This document shows positions 1 through 6,133 of a stretch of DNA of 8,097 nt, in pieces (positions within the stretch are counted from its first letter, which is position 1; each line of letters starts with the position of its first letter). The notes below the pieces were generated by a model. The model was not told the origin of the DNA and did no database searches. It saw only the letters and a program-made list of their open reading frames with translations. Where the stretch lies: assembly GCA_045545435.1 (NCBI GenBank), contig JAZQAV010000072.1, forward strand, positions 1 to 8,097, written 5' to 3'. A program made the position numbers and the translations under genes. Origin of the DNA: UMGS1502 sp045545435 (GTDB taxonomy: Bacteria; Actinomycetota; Coriobacteriia; Coriobacteriales; Eggerthellaceae).

Positions 1-1124
1 AAGTCGCTGCCCAAACGTGCGCCCACATAATGGAAGCCATCCTCGTTGGCGCCAACAGCCCATTGTTCGATTGAGCGCAGGCTTTCATCGGCGATAACAC
101 GAACGCCCTCGGGAAGACCAACGGGACCCATTGAGCCTTTGTGGAGGCCCGCAGCAACCATTTCCTCGTCGGTAAGGGGCTCAAAGCCTTTGATCACGCG
201 GCCGGCTTTAATCTCGTTGACCTCATGGTCGCCCGGCACGAACAACACAAAGATGTTGCCCTCGGCGTCTTTGACCGAGAACGCCTTCATGCAGGAGGTT
301 TCGGGAATACCAACGAACGTGGCAAGCTCTTCGATGGTGTGAACCCCTGGCGTGGCGATTTTTTCCATTGCCGGACGCTCGTAGCTGGTTGGATGCGGCA
401 CGCAGGCACCCGCCTCGGTGTCGGCAGCATACCCGCACTCGCAATACACCAATTCGGCCTCACCGGCATCGGCCAGCGCCATGTACTCGCGCGTCACCTT
501 GCCGCCAATTTGGCCGGAATCAGCCTCAACGCCGCGCCAGGTAAGCCCCATACGGTCGCACATGCGCCCATAGGCATCGCCCATCTTGTCGTAATACTCC
601 TGCAGCGATTCTTGGGTTGCGTGGAAGCTGTAGGTGTCGTTCATCACGAACTCGCGGCTGCGCATAAGACCGAAGCGCGGGCGAATCTCATCGCGGAATT
701 TCACCTGCGACTGATACAGCGCAACGGGAAGCTGCTTGTACGAGCGCAGCTCATCGCGCACCAGAGCCGTAATGATTTCTTCGTGCGTGGGGCCTAGGCA
801 AAACTCGTTGCCGTGACGGTCGGTAAGACGCGCAAGCTCGGGGCCATAGTCCTCCCAGCGGCCCGATTCATGCCACAGATCAGCAGGCTGCACGAAAGGC
901 AGCAGCAACTGCTGAGCGCCCGTGGAATCAATTTCCTCGTTGACGATGGCGGTTACCTTGTTCATAACGCGCATGCCCAGCGGCAAAAACGTGTACAAGC
1001 CCGAACCCATCTTGCGAATGAAACCCGCGCGCAGCATAAGCTTATGGCTCGCGAGTTCGGCGCCGGTGGGATCCTCTTTCAACGTGGGGGCATACAAATT
1101 GCTCATGCGCATGATGGCGAACAT
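1..1124 (-). CDS. proS: prolyl-tRNA synthetase, bacterial type, 3' end missing from window
   Basis: ProS charges tRNA-Pro with proline (class II synthetase) and, in the bacterial type, clears mischarged alanine with an inserted editing domain. The window shows the first 374 residues. SNLYAPTLKEDP (8-19) and LPLGMRV (47-53) match the family's N-terminus. LGPTHEE at 110-116 and FRDEIRPRFGLMRSREFVMND at 143-163 are the class II motif 2 region. From about 225 the editing (INS) domain runs on, with Lys280 in CMKAFSV, matching the key editing lysine, and GDHEVNEIKA at 298-307. CECGYAAD at 228-235 is a cysteine-bearing segment at its start. After IGG the usual SHEF reads TREY (211-214). ATG at 1124 has AAGGAG ten bases upstream; ATGs at 1112 and 1106 are too far from that site but match better where homologues begin, so a start there is possible. 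Motif 3 and the anticodon-binding domain lie outside the window. Confidence 0.97.
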   Translation of the reverse strand, partial: MFAIMRMSNLYAPTLKEDPTGAELASHKLMLRAGFIRKMGSGLYTFLPLGMRVMNKVTAIVNEEIDSTGAQQLLLPFVQPADLWHESGRWEDYGPELARLTDRHGNEFCLGPTHEEIITALVRDELRSYKQLPVALYQSQVKFRDEIRPRFGLMRSREFVMNDTYSFHATQESLQEYYDKMGDAYGRMCDRMGLTWRGVEADSGQIGGKVTREYMALADAGEAELVYCECGYAADTEAGACVPHPTSYERPAMEKIATPGVHTIEELATFVGIPETSCMKAFSVKDAEGNIFVLFVPGDHEVNEIKAGRVIKGFEPLTDEEMVAAGLHKGSMGPVGLPEGVRVIADESLRSIEQWAVGANEDGFHYVGARLGSD

Positions 1125-1299
1125 ATAACCAGGTCTCCTTCGTGGTGACAATTTTTGCACTGCGAACGCTCAAGATTCGCAGGGGTGTACCGAAAGCGAA
1201 CGACAAAGCGGACAAAGCACCCGTGGAGGCCCTGATGCCACCTTGTATTCCGCACCGTTCGTGATTCTACCGCAGCGCGGCTCTTTTTGAGACGAGGCG
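1125..1299 (-). promoter_or_regulatory. ispG-proS spacer: structured proS leader
   Basis: A 175-base gap, the longest in the window. On the minus strand it holds an imperfect hairpin spanning 1253-1208 (GCGG with CCGC, ACAA with TTGT, GTGG with CCAC, with small bulges), a second hairpin TGCGAA-TTCGCA with a nine-base loop (1181-1161), and AAGGAG at 1140-1135 as ribosome binding site of proS. On the plus strand, GACAAAGC occurs twice in tandem (1202-1209 and 1211-1218) with one base between, within the 3' arm of the first hairpin. TAGAAT at 1269-1264 could be a -10 box but the hexamer upstream (GTCTCA, 18 bases away) is a poor -35. No T-run follows either stem, so I see no clear terminator after ispG, and no T-box sequence that I could defend. 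Confidence 0.4.
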
Positions 1300-2406
1300 C
1301 TAGAGCTTGGCTATTTCTTCCATAAGCGCATCGATAATCTGGCTTTCTTCAACTTTGCGAATGACCTCGCCGTGCAAGAAAACCGCACCTGTCCCCTTGC
1401 CGCAAGCAACACCGATGTCGGCGTCGCGCGCCTCACCGGGACCGTTTACCACGCAGCCCATTACCGCAACCTTAAGCGGTTTCTGCACGTTTGCCAGACG
1501 GCGTTCAACCTCGCTGGCAATATCGATAAGGTTCACCTGCGTGCGCCCGCATGTGGGACAGCTGATAAGTTCGGGGCCGCGACGGCGCAAATCGAGCGCC
1601 CCCAGCAACGTCCAGCAGGCGCGCACTTCGTTCACGGGATCGTCGGTAAGCGAGATGCGCAGCGTGTCGCCAATGCCCTCTTCAAGCAAGATGCCCAAGC
1701 CCGACGCCGACTTGATGATTCCCTGGAATTGCGTGCCCGCCTCAGTAATGCCTATATGAAGCGGAACCGAGGGAATACGTTTCGCAAGTTGACGGTAGGT
1801 TTTCACGGTGGTCATGACATCATGGGCCTTAGCGGATACCACCAAATCGGTGAACCCGCATGACTCGCAGAAATTCACGTACTCAACCGCCGACTCGGCA
1901 AGTTTTTGCGGAAGGGTTAAATCGGTACGCGATGCCAATGCCTGGTCGAGCGAGCCCGCATTCACCCCAATGCGAATAGGAATTTTCGCCTCATGCGCCG
2001 CATCAAGGACGGGACGGGTTTTTTCCAACCCTCCGATGTTACCTGGGTTGATACGCAATTTTGCAGCGCCGCGTTTTGCGGCTTCGATGGCTATTTGCGC
2101 ATCAAAATGAATGTCGGCAACCACGGGCAACGGGGACTTCTTGCAAACCGTTTCAAACGAATCGAGGCAATCGCGTCGCGGCACCGCCATGCGCACAACC
2201 TCGCATCCCGCCTGCGCGAGCACATCAATTTGCCTCAGATTGCCCTCGGCGTCTTCGGCGGGCACGTTGAGCATCGATTGCACGACAACCGGAGCCCCTC
2301 CACCCAACGCAACCGAACCAACCATAACCTGGTGCGTTTTTTGATGTGGAAGAGCCGCTGCTTCCTCCGAAACAGCTCCTTCGCTTATCGCGTCAAGCTC
2401 TGCCAT
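1300..2406 (-). CDS. ispG: 4-hydroxy-3-methylbut-2-enyl diphosphate synthase (flavodoxin/ferredoxin), IspG/GcpE
   Basis: IspG reductively opens 2-C-methyl-D-erythritol 2,4-cyclodiphosphate to HMBPP, the next-to-last step of the MEP pathway, with a [4Fe-4S] cluster. The protein has 368 residues, typical of the two-domain bacterial form. The N-terminal TIM barrel shows ADIHFD (97-102), KLRINPGNIG (116-125), IRIGVNAGSLD (144-154), VSAKAHDV (190-197) and HIGITEAGT (217-225). The C-terminal domain has SCPTCGRTQVN at 282-292 and MGCVVNGPGEA at 316-326, giving cluster ligands Cys283, Cys286, Cys318 and Glu325, which match E. coli Cys270, Cys273, Cys305 and Glu312 with a constant offset of 13. The first 25 or so residues are acidic and not conserved. 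The usual QSMTNT near the start of the barrel reads QSMLNV here (43-48). AAAGGGGG just before ATG supports the start. With dxr two genes upstream, this forms a small isoprenoid cluster. Confidence 0.98.
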   Translation of the reverse strand: MAELDAISEGAVSEEAAALPHQKTHQVMVGSVALGGGAPVVVQSMLNVPAEDAEGNLRQIDVLAQAGCEVVRMAVPRRDCLDSFETVCKKSPLPVVADIHFDAQIAIEAAKRGAAKLRINPGNIGGLEKTRPVLDAAHEAKIPIRIGVNAGSLDQALASRTDLTLPQKLAESAVEYVNFCESCGFTDLVVSAKAHDVMTTVKTYRQLAKRIPSVPLHIGITEAGTQFQGIIKSASGLGILLEEGIGDTLRISLTDDPVNEVRACWTLLGALDLRRRGPELISCPTCGRTQVNLIDIASEVERRLANVQKPLKVAVMGCVVNGPGEARDADIGVACGKGTGAVFLHGEVIRKVEESQIIDALMEEIAKL

Positions 2407-2422
2407 AAATCCCCCTTTGCCT

Positions 2423-2456
2423 GCGTAGCCGCATACTCACGCCGATGCCGCTACAC
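2423..2456 (-). promoter_or_regulatory. hairpin in the ispG 5' leader
   Basis: The 112-base gap between the protease stop and ispG holds a good stem on the minus strand: GTAGC (2454-2450) pairs with GCTAC (2429-2425), then one G-G mismatch, then GCAT (2448-2445) pairs with ATGC (2434-2431) around a ten-base loop; one G-T and one G-C pair can extend the base. It ends a few bases before the purine-rich ispG ribosome binding site AAAGGGGG (2418-2411). No T-run follows, so it is not an intrinsic terminator. A smaller stem, TGCAA-GCAA-TTGCA at 2495-2482, lies nearer the protease. Role unknown; it could stabilise the mRNA or affect translation of ispG. Confidence 0.4.
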
Positions 2457-2518
2457 CTTCGCGCACACAGCTGATCGGCCCTGCAATTGCTTGCATTCAA
2501 ACGCAAACGTGCAGCTAG

Positions 2519-3628
2519 CTACCAAATACCAAATACGAACCGCTGGATATCCTGGTTCATCATTACCACGAACAACAGCAAAAACGCCGCCATACCCGCC
2601 ATGGAAAGGTAATTGAGCGCGCGCACCGATACCGCGCGACGGCGAATGCGCGCCACCAACTCAACCACCCAGCGCCCCCCGTCAAGTGGCGGAACCGGCA
2701 GCATGTTCATGATGCCCAGTGAAACCGAGATCATGGCCGTAAACGTTAAAAAGCTCTGGAAGCCCTGCTCAAATGCCGACTTCGAAAGCACCGCGATGCC
2801 CACGATAGAGGTTGAGTTGGAAACCGTATCGGCTACCATTTGCGGGTTCAGCAGGTTAATGACCGCTTGGGCCACCATACCTATGTACACCAGCCCCACT
2901 TCAATAGAGCGCAGCGGCGATATGGTGACATGGGTAATTGCGCCCGTTTCGACGTTTTGGTAGTCGAAACCCATAACCGAATAGATGATGATAAACGCCA
3001 CCATGGCGAACAAAAGGTTCACAAACACGCCCGCCAGCAAAATGACCGATCGCTTCCAAAACGGCAGAGAACGGTACTGCTGACGATATTCGCTCTCGTA
3101 GAAAGCATGCGCATCTGCAAGCGGCCTGGGAGTGCCTTCCGCATATTCCTGCGGAAGCGCATCACCGTTGCGCTCAGCCCGCTTTATCTGGCGTTTCGTA
3201 GGTTTTACCGCCGGCGTTCGATAGGTGTTGTAAGGGTCTTTTTTGGTAGGGCCGGTAATGGTTCCCCACTCCACCAGCTCCTCAAGCGTGTCATACGCCT
3301 CATCGTCGGTAATGCCGCAATCTTGGGCCACGTCTTCCATCAGCGCTTCACCACGCGCGTACACTGATGCCATGGCACATTCCAAATGGGGGCTCATTTC
3401 GCCTGGCTCCATACCGCACACGCGCGCATAGCCGCCCAACGGCACCAGGGTAACGCCAAAGCGTGTTTCACCATGCGTGAAGCCAATGGAGGGGCCGGGA
3501 AGCCCCAGCATGAACTCCGATACGCGCACACCGAACGCGCGCGAGGCGACGTAATGACCGCCTTCGTGAATGAATACCAAAAAGCCCAGGCACAACGTTG
3601 CCGTCAATATCATAACCAGCACGTCCAC
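2519..3628 (-). CDS. rseP: site-2 intramembrane metalloprotease (RseP/RasP-type, M50) lacking PDZ, with cytoplasmic insert
   Basis: Site-2 proteases cut membrane-embedded helices, typically of anti-sigma factors or signal peptide remnants. The protein has 369 residues and a GTG start. Membrane segment 1 (about 1-20) leads into HEGGH at 21-25 (zinc ligands His21 and His25, catalytic Glu22). LVPLGGYARVCGMEPGE at 61-77 is the conserved membrane-reentrant loop. Segment 2 is about 195-216 (AGVFVNLLFA), segment 3 about 293-312, with NMLPVPPLDGGR at 308-319 (third ligand Asp316), and segment 4 about 341-358. Two things are unusual. Only about 20 residues (221-240) lie where family members normally carry a PDZ domain of about 90 residues. 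Between the reentrant loop and segment 2 there is an extra stretch, about 78-187: first a possible winged helix (80-130), then a charged linker with KPTKRQIKRAERN. The catalytic core is intact, so I expect an active enzyme; the substrate is unknown. It sits between dxr and ispG, the usual place for rseP. Confidence 0.9.
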   Translation of the reverse strand: MDVLVMILTATLCLGFLVFIHEGGHYVASRAFGVRVSEFMLGLPGPSIGFTHGETRFGVTLVPLGGYARVCGMEPGEMSPHLECAMASVYARGEALMEDVAQDCGITDDEAYDTLEELVEWGTITGPTKKDPYNTYRTPAVKPTKRQIKRAERNGDALPQEYAEGTPRPLADAHAFYESEYRQQYRSLPFWKRSVILLAGVFVNLLFAMVAFIIIYSVMGFDYQNVETGAITHVTISPLRSIEVGLVYIGMVAQAVINLLNPQMVADTVSNSTSIVGIAVLSKSAFEQGFQSFLTFTAMISVSLGIMNMLPVPPLDGGRWVVELVARIRRRAVSVRALNYLSMAGMAAFLLLFVVMMNQDIQRFVFGIW

Positions 3629-3642
3629 CGCCCAAGCTCCTT
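3628..3642 (-). promoter_or_regulatory. ribosome binding site fixing the GTG start of the protease
   Basis: AAGGAG at 3642-3637 lies eight bases before GTG at 3628. The first in-frame ATG (six codons into the protein) would cut into the first membrane segment and sit too far from this site, so GTG is the better start. Confidence 0.75.
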
Positions 3643-3664
3643 CCTGTTTTCACTCAACAACTTC

Positions 3665-3713
3665 AAAAACTTCTCGCATGGAACAATTATTTCCCCTGCG
3701 AGCTTATCGCATG
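3665..3713 (-). terminator. terminator/attenuator-like element between dxr and rseP
   Basis: Read on the minus strand, bases 3702-3673 form a hairpin: CTCGCA pairs with TGCGAG (six pairs), then a small internal loop, then GGAA with TTCC and a seven-base loop. Three bases after the stem comes TTTTT (3669-3665). This is the layout of a weak Rho-independent terminator. Immediately upstream, CATGCGATAAG (3713-3703) nearly repeats CATGCGAGAAG (3680-3670, ten of eleven identical), so TCGCA in the middle can pair either with the upstream TGCGA (five pairs, five-base loop) or with the downstream TGCGA. Two mutually exclusive hairpins of this kind are the hallmark of attenuators. The short U-run and its three-base offset make full termination doubtful; it may only tune expression of the downstream genes. 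Confidence 0.45.
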
Positions 3714-3736
3714 CAGACGTTGCGCCACCGAGCGCA

Positions 3737-4969
3737 CTAACGAATGCACGTGCGGGCTTTTGCGCGCGCCCAGGCATCCACGTCTTCCAATTGCTCAAGG
3801 CTTTCAACTGGCTGCACGTCATGGGCGCTCATAACCGCTTCCACGCACGCGGCAATTCCCAGATAGCTGCCCTGCTCCGCCAAGAACGCCGCCACGGCAA
3901 CCTCGTTGGCCGCATTCATCACGCACGGAAGCGTGCCACCGCGCCTGCCCGCCTCACGGGCGAGTGCCAAACAGCGGAAGGTATCGGTGTCGGGGGCATC
4001 GAACTGCAGCGACCCCAACGTGGTGAAATCCAACGGCTCAACCGGTGCATCCCAGCGTTCGGGCCACGACAGCGCATACTGGATAGGAATGCGCATGTCG
4101 GTTGTTCCCAAATGGGCCTTAACGCTGCCATCTGAAAACTCAACCATCGAATGGATAGCGCTTTGCGGCTGAACCACAACGCTAATGCGATCGTAGCTCA
4201 TGTTGAACAGATGATGCGCCTCTATAACCTCAAGCCCCTTGTTCATAAGCGTCGAGGAGTCGATGGTTATTTTCGCCCCCATGTTCCAGGTGGGATGCTT
4301 AAGCGCTTGAGCTGGCGTTATATTGGCCAACTGCTCTTTTTTCATACCGCGGAACGGACCGCCCGACGCGGTAACCCACAGCCGTGAAACCTCACGGAAG
4401 TCTTCGCCGATCAGGCACTGGTAAATTGCACCGTGCTCGGAGTCGATGGGCATCAACTTACCAGGGGCATCCGCCATAGGCATAATGAGGTCGCCACCCA
4501 CAACCAGCGATTCTTTGTTCGCCAGCGCAAGCACCTTACCCGCCGCGAGCGTTTCATAGCTCGCACGCAAGCCGGCGGCGCCCACCAAGGCGTTCACCAC
4601 CACTTCAACTTCGGGCAAATGGATAAGGTCCAAGATGGCCTGCGGGCCAAAATCGAGCGACGGGGAGCTGATCATCGAAGCGGCAGCATCGCCGTTCAGC
4701 GAGCTTTGATTGTTGTTGCACGCACTCACCCACGCGCGCAGTTCATCTGCCACGGGATCTTTCGAAAGACGCTGGTCGGCAAGCGCAATATGGGCCACAC
4801 CCATCTCGCGCGCCTGCGCAAGCACTTCCTTTGCACGGCTGTTCGCGCCCAGGGCAACTACCGTAACCTTATCGGGGTGACGTCGCGCAACATCGATGGT
4901 TTGCGTTCCGATGGAACCCGTAGATCCCAATACCGCAATTTTTCGCGGAGAAGACCATACTTCAGGCAT
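3737..4969 (-). CDS. dxr: 1-deoxy-D-xylulose-5-phosphate reductoisomerase
   Basis: Dxr (IspC) converts DXP to 2-C-methyl-D-erythritol 4-phosphate using NADPH and a divalent metal, the first committed step of the MEP isoprenoid pathway; it is the fosmidomycin target. The protein has 410 residues, near the usual 390-400. The NADPH-binding GSTGSIG is at 15-21. ALANKESLV at 148-156 carries the substrate-binding Lys152. PIDSEHGAI (174-182) supplies metal ligands Asp176 and Glu178. ASGGPF at 201-206 and HPTWNMGAK (225-233, the flexible Trp loop) follow, then DSSTLMNKGLE at 237-247 with Ser, Asn243, Lys244 and Glu247 of the active site, and NAANE at 352-356. Residues about 68-108 are somewhat longer than in common homologues (polar loop SACNNNQSSLNGD), probably a surface loop. 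AGAGG-like AGAGG at 4979-4975, five bases before ATG, supports the start. It ends in TAG, 108 bases before the protease. Confidence 0.98.
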   Translation of the reverse strand: MPEVWSSPRKIAVLGSTGSIGTQTIDVARRHPDKVTVVALGANSRAKEVLAQAREMGVAHIALADQRLSKDPVADELRAWVSACNNNQSSLNGDAAASMISSPSLDFGPQAILDLIHLPEVEVVVNALVGAAGLRASYETLAAGKVLALANKESLVVGGDLIMPMADAPGKLMPIDSEHGAIYQCLIGEDFREVSRLWVTASGGPFRGMKKEQLANITPAQALKHPTWNMGAKITIDSSTLMNKGLEVIEAHHLFNMSYDRISVVVQPQSAIHSMVEFSDGSVKAHLGTTDMRIPIQYALSWPERWDAPVEPLDFTTLGSLQFDAPDTDTFRCLALAREAGRRGGTLPCVMNAANEVAVAAFLAEQGSYLGIAACVEAVMSAHDVQPVESLEQLEDVDAWARAKARTCIR

Positions 4970-4987
4970 TGCAACCTCTTTTCGTCT

Positions 4988-6133
4988 TTACAACGGAAGC
5001 GTTAAGCAGCCCGATCCGAACAGCAGAATGGCTGCCACAACCGCCGTGGTCATAAGCGAATCGCATCGGTCGAACAAGCCTCCGTGACCGGGCATGATGT
5101 TTCCCGAATCTTTGAATCCCGTACCACGTTTAATGCGACTTTCGCACAAATCTCCAATGACGCCTGCAATACCGCACAACAGGCCAAACACAATCGCTTG
5201 GTACGCGGTAATGTTCATCGCGGGGATGAGCAGCGTCAAGCACCAGAACAGCATGGCACCCACCAGGCCGGCAAAGAAGCCTTCCCAGCTTTTCTTGGGA
5301 CTTACGCGCGGGGCCAGCTTGTGCTTGCCGAACTTGCTGCCGAACATGTAAGCGAATGCATCGTTGGCCCAGATGCTGAAAAACAAAATGATCAGAAGCA
5401 CGCCGCCCCATGGCTCAGGCATTGCTTCACGAATAAGCACCAGAGCGGAAAGCTGCATGCCCACGTACACCGCGCCAAACATGCTCACACCCACATCTGA
5501 AATGCGAGCGGGAAGCCAGAAGGCGTACCACACCGTAAGGGCAACAATTAAAAGCACGGTCACGAACACCAAGCCATAGAGACCAAAGAAAAACACGCTC
5601 GCCGGGTACAGTATGGAGGCCACAATGCCGATGCTCTCGTTGGGAAGCTTGGCATCCGAGCGCAACATGTAATAGAACTCTGCAGCGCACACGCCTGCCG
5701 TTGCGCACACGAACACAAGAGTTGACCAGCGGCTTGCAAGTATGCATATCACGCTTAAAGCGACATAGATGGCACCAGTACGCAGCCGAACCTGAAAGCT
5801 GCTGGCGTTTTTGAACTTGTCGGGCGTTTTCTCGTACGCAAAATCTTTGAAACGCTTGCGCCGCGCCTGGCGCTTTTCGCGCGCCTCTTGAAGGTCGTAG
5901 GGCTTGCTCATGCGCGCTGCAGCACGCGCTGTCCGGGTAGGACGCTTTTGAGCAGGCGCTCCTTCATCGGACACCGATTGGGGCGCACCATCATCAGAAG
6001 CCAAACTGGCTTCAGCATTCGGCTCAGCTGCAGGCGCAACACTCAACGAGGAGCCCTCTTCGGGAGTGCGCCCTTCTTCAGAAGAGCCTTCAACCGTTTC
6101 TAGATTACTGCGGTGCTGCGCGTTTGCGCTCAT
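4988..6133 (-). CDS. cdsA: phosphatidate cytidylyltransferase (CDP-diacylglycerol synthase) with long N-terminal extension
   Basis: CdsA condenses CTP with phosphatidic acid to CDP-diacylglycerol, the branch point of phospholipid synthesis, in the cytoplasmic membrane. The protein has 381 residues, about 100 more than common CdsA proteins. Residues 1-62 are low-complexity, rich in Ser, Ala, Glu and Pro and acidic; residues 63-115 are strongly basic with KRPTRTARAAAR and EKRQARRKRFKDF. From about 118 on there are eight to nine hydrophobic segments. The family signature is complete near the C-terminus: SRIKRGTGFKD at 332-342 followed by PGHGGLFDRCD at 348-358, with Cys357 at a position that usually holds another small or hydrophobic residue. 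APRVSPKKSWEG at 274-285 is also conserved. The ATG overlaps the uppS stop as ATGA, which with a purine-rich GGCGGTGGAG just upstream supports this start; an internal ATG (codon 75, base 5911) has no ribosome binding site. dxr follows after 18 bases. Confidence 0.95.
   Translation of the reverse strand: MSANAQHRSNLETVEGSSEEGRTPEEGSSLSVAPAAEPNAEASLASDDGAPQSVSDEGAPAQKRPTRTARAAARMSKPYDLQEAREKRQARRKRFKDFAYEKTPDKFKNASSFQVRLRTGAIYVALSVICILASRWSTLVFVCATAGVCAAEFYYMLRSDAKLPNESIGIVASILYPASVFFFGLYGLVFVTVLLIVALTVWYAFWLPARISDVGVSMFGAVYVGMQLSALVLIREAMPEPWGGVLLIILFFSIWANDAFAYMFGSKFGKHKLAPRVSPKKSWEGFFAGLVGAMLFWCLTLLIPAMNITAYQAIVFGLLCGIAGVIGDLCESRIKRGTGFKDSGNIMPGHGGLFDRCDSLMTTAVVAAILLFGSGCLTLPL

Noticed and set aside
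1219..1245. AAGGTGGCATCAGG in the proS leader as a T-box core
   Set aside because: It departs from the AGGGTGGNACCGCG consensus at several fixed positions, and I could find neither a Stem I specifier loop nor a terminator after it.
1264..1292. Promoter for proS with TAGAAT as -10 box
   Set aside because: The -10 is good but the -35 hexamer is poor and the gap is short enough for read-through from ispG; mentioned only within the leader entry.
1280..1306. Terminator after ispG (GCTCT...AGAGC)
   Set aside because: The stem is five pairs around a long loop and has no T-run after it.
1993..2616. Plus-strand open frame of about 207 codons across ispG, the gap and the protease end
   Set aside because: Antisense to two real genes, no ribosome binding site, Arg/Cys/His-rich composition typical of shadow frames.
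3610..3822. Minus-strand 70-codon frame bridging the dxr end and the protease start
   Set aside because: It overlaps both genes in another frame, reads as translated non-coding sequence, and the gap is better explained by the repeat/hairpin arrangement.
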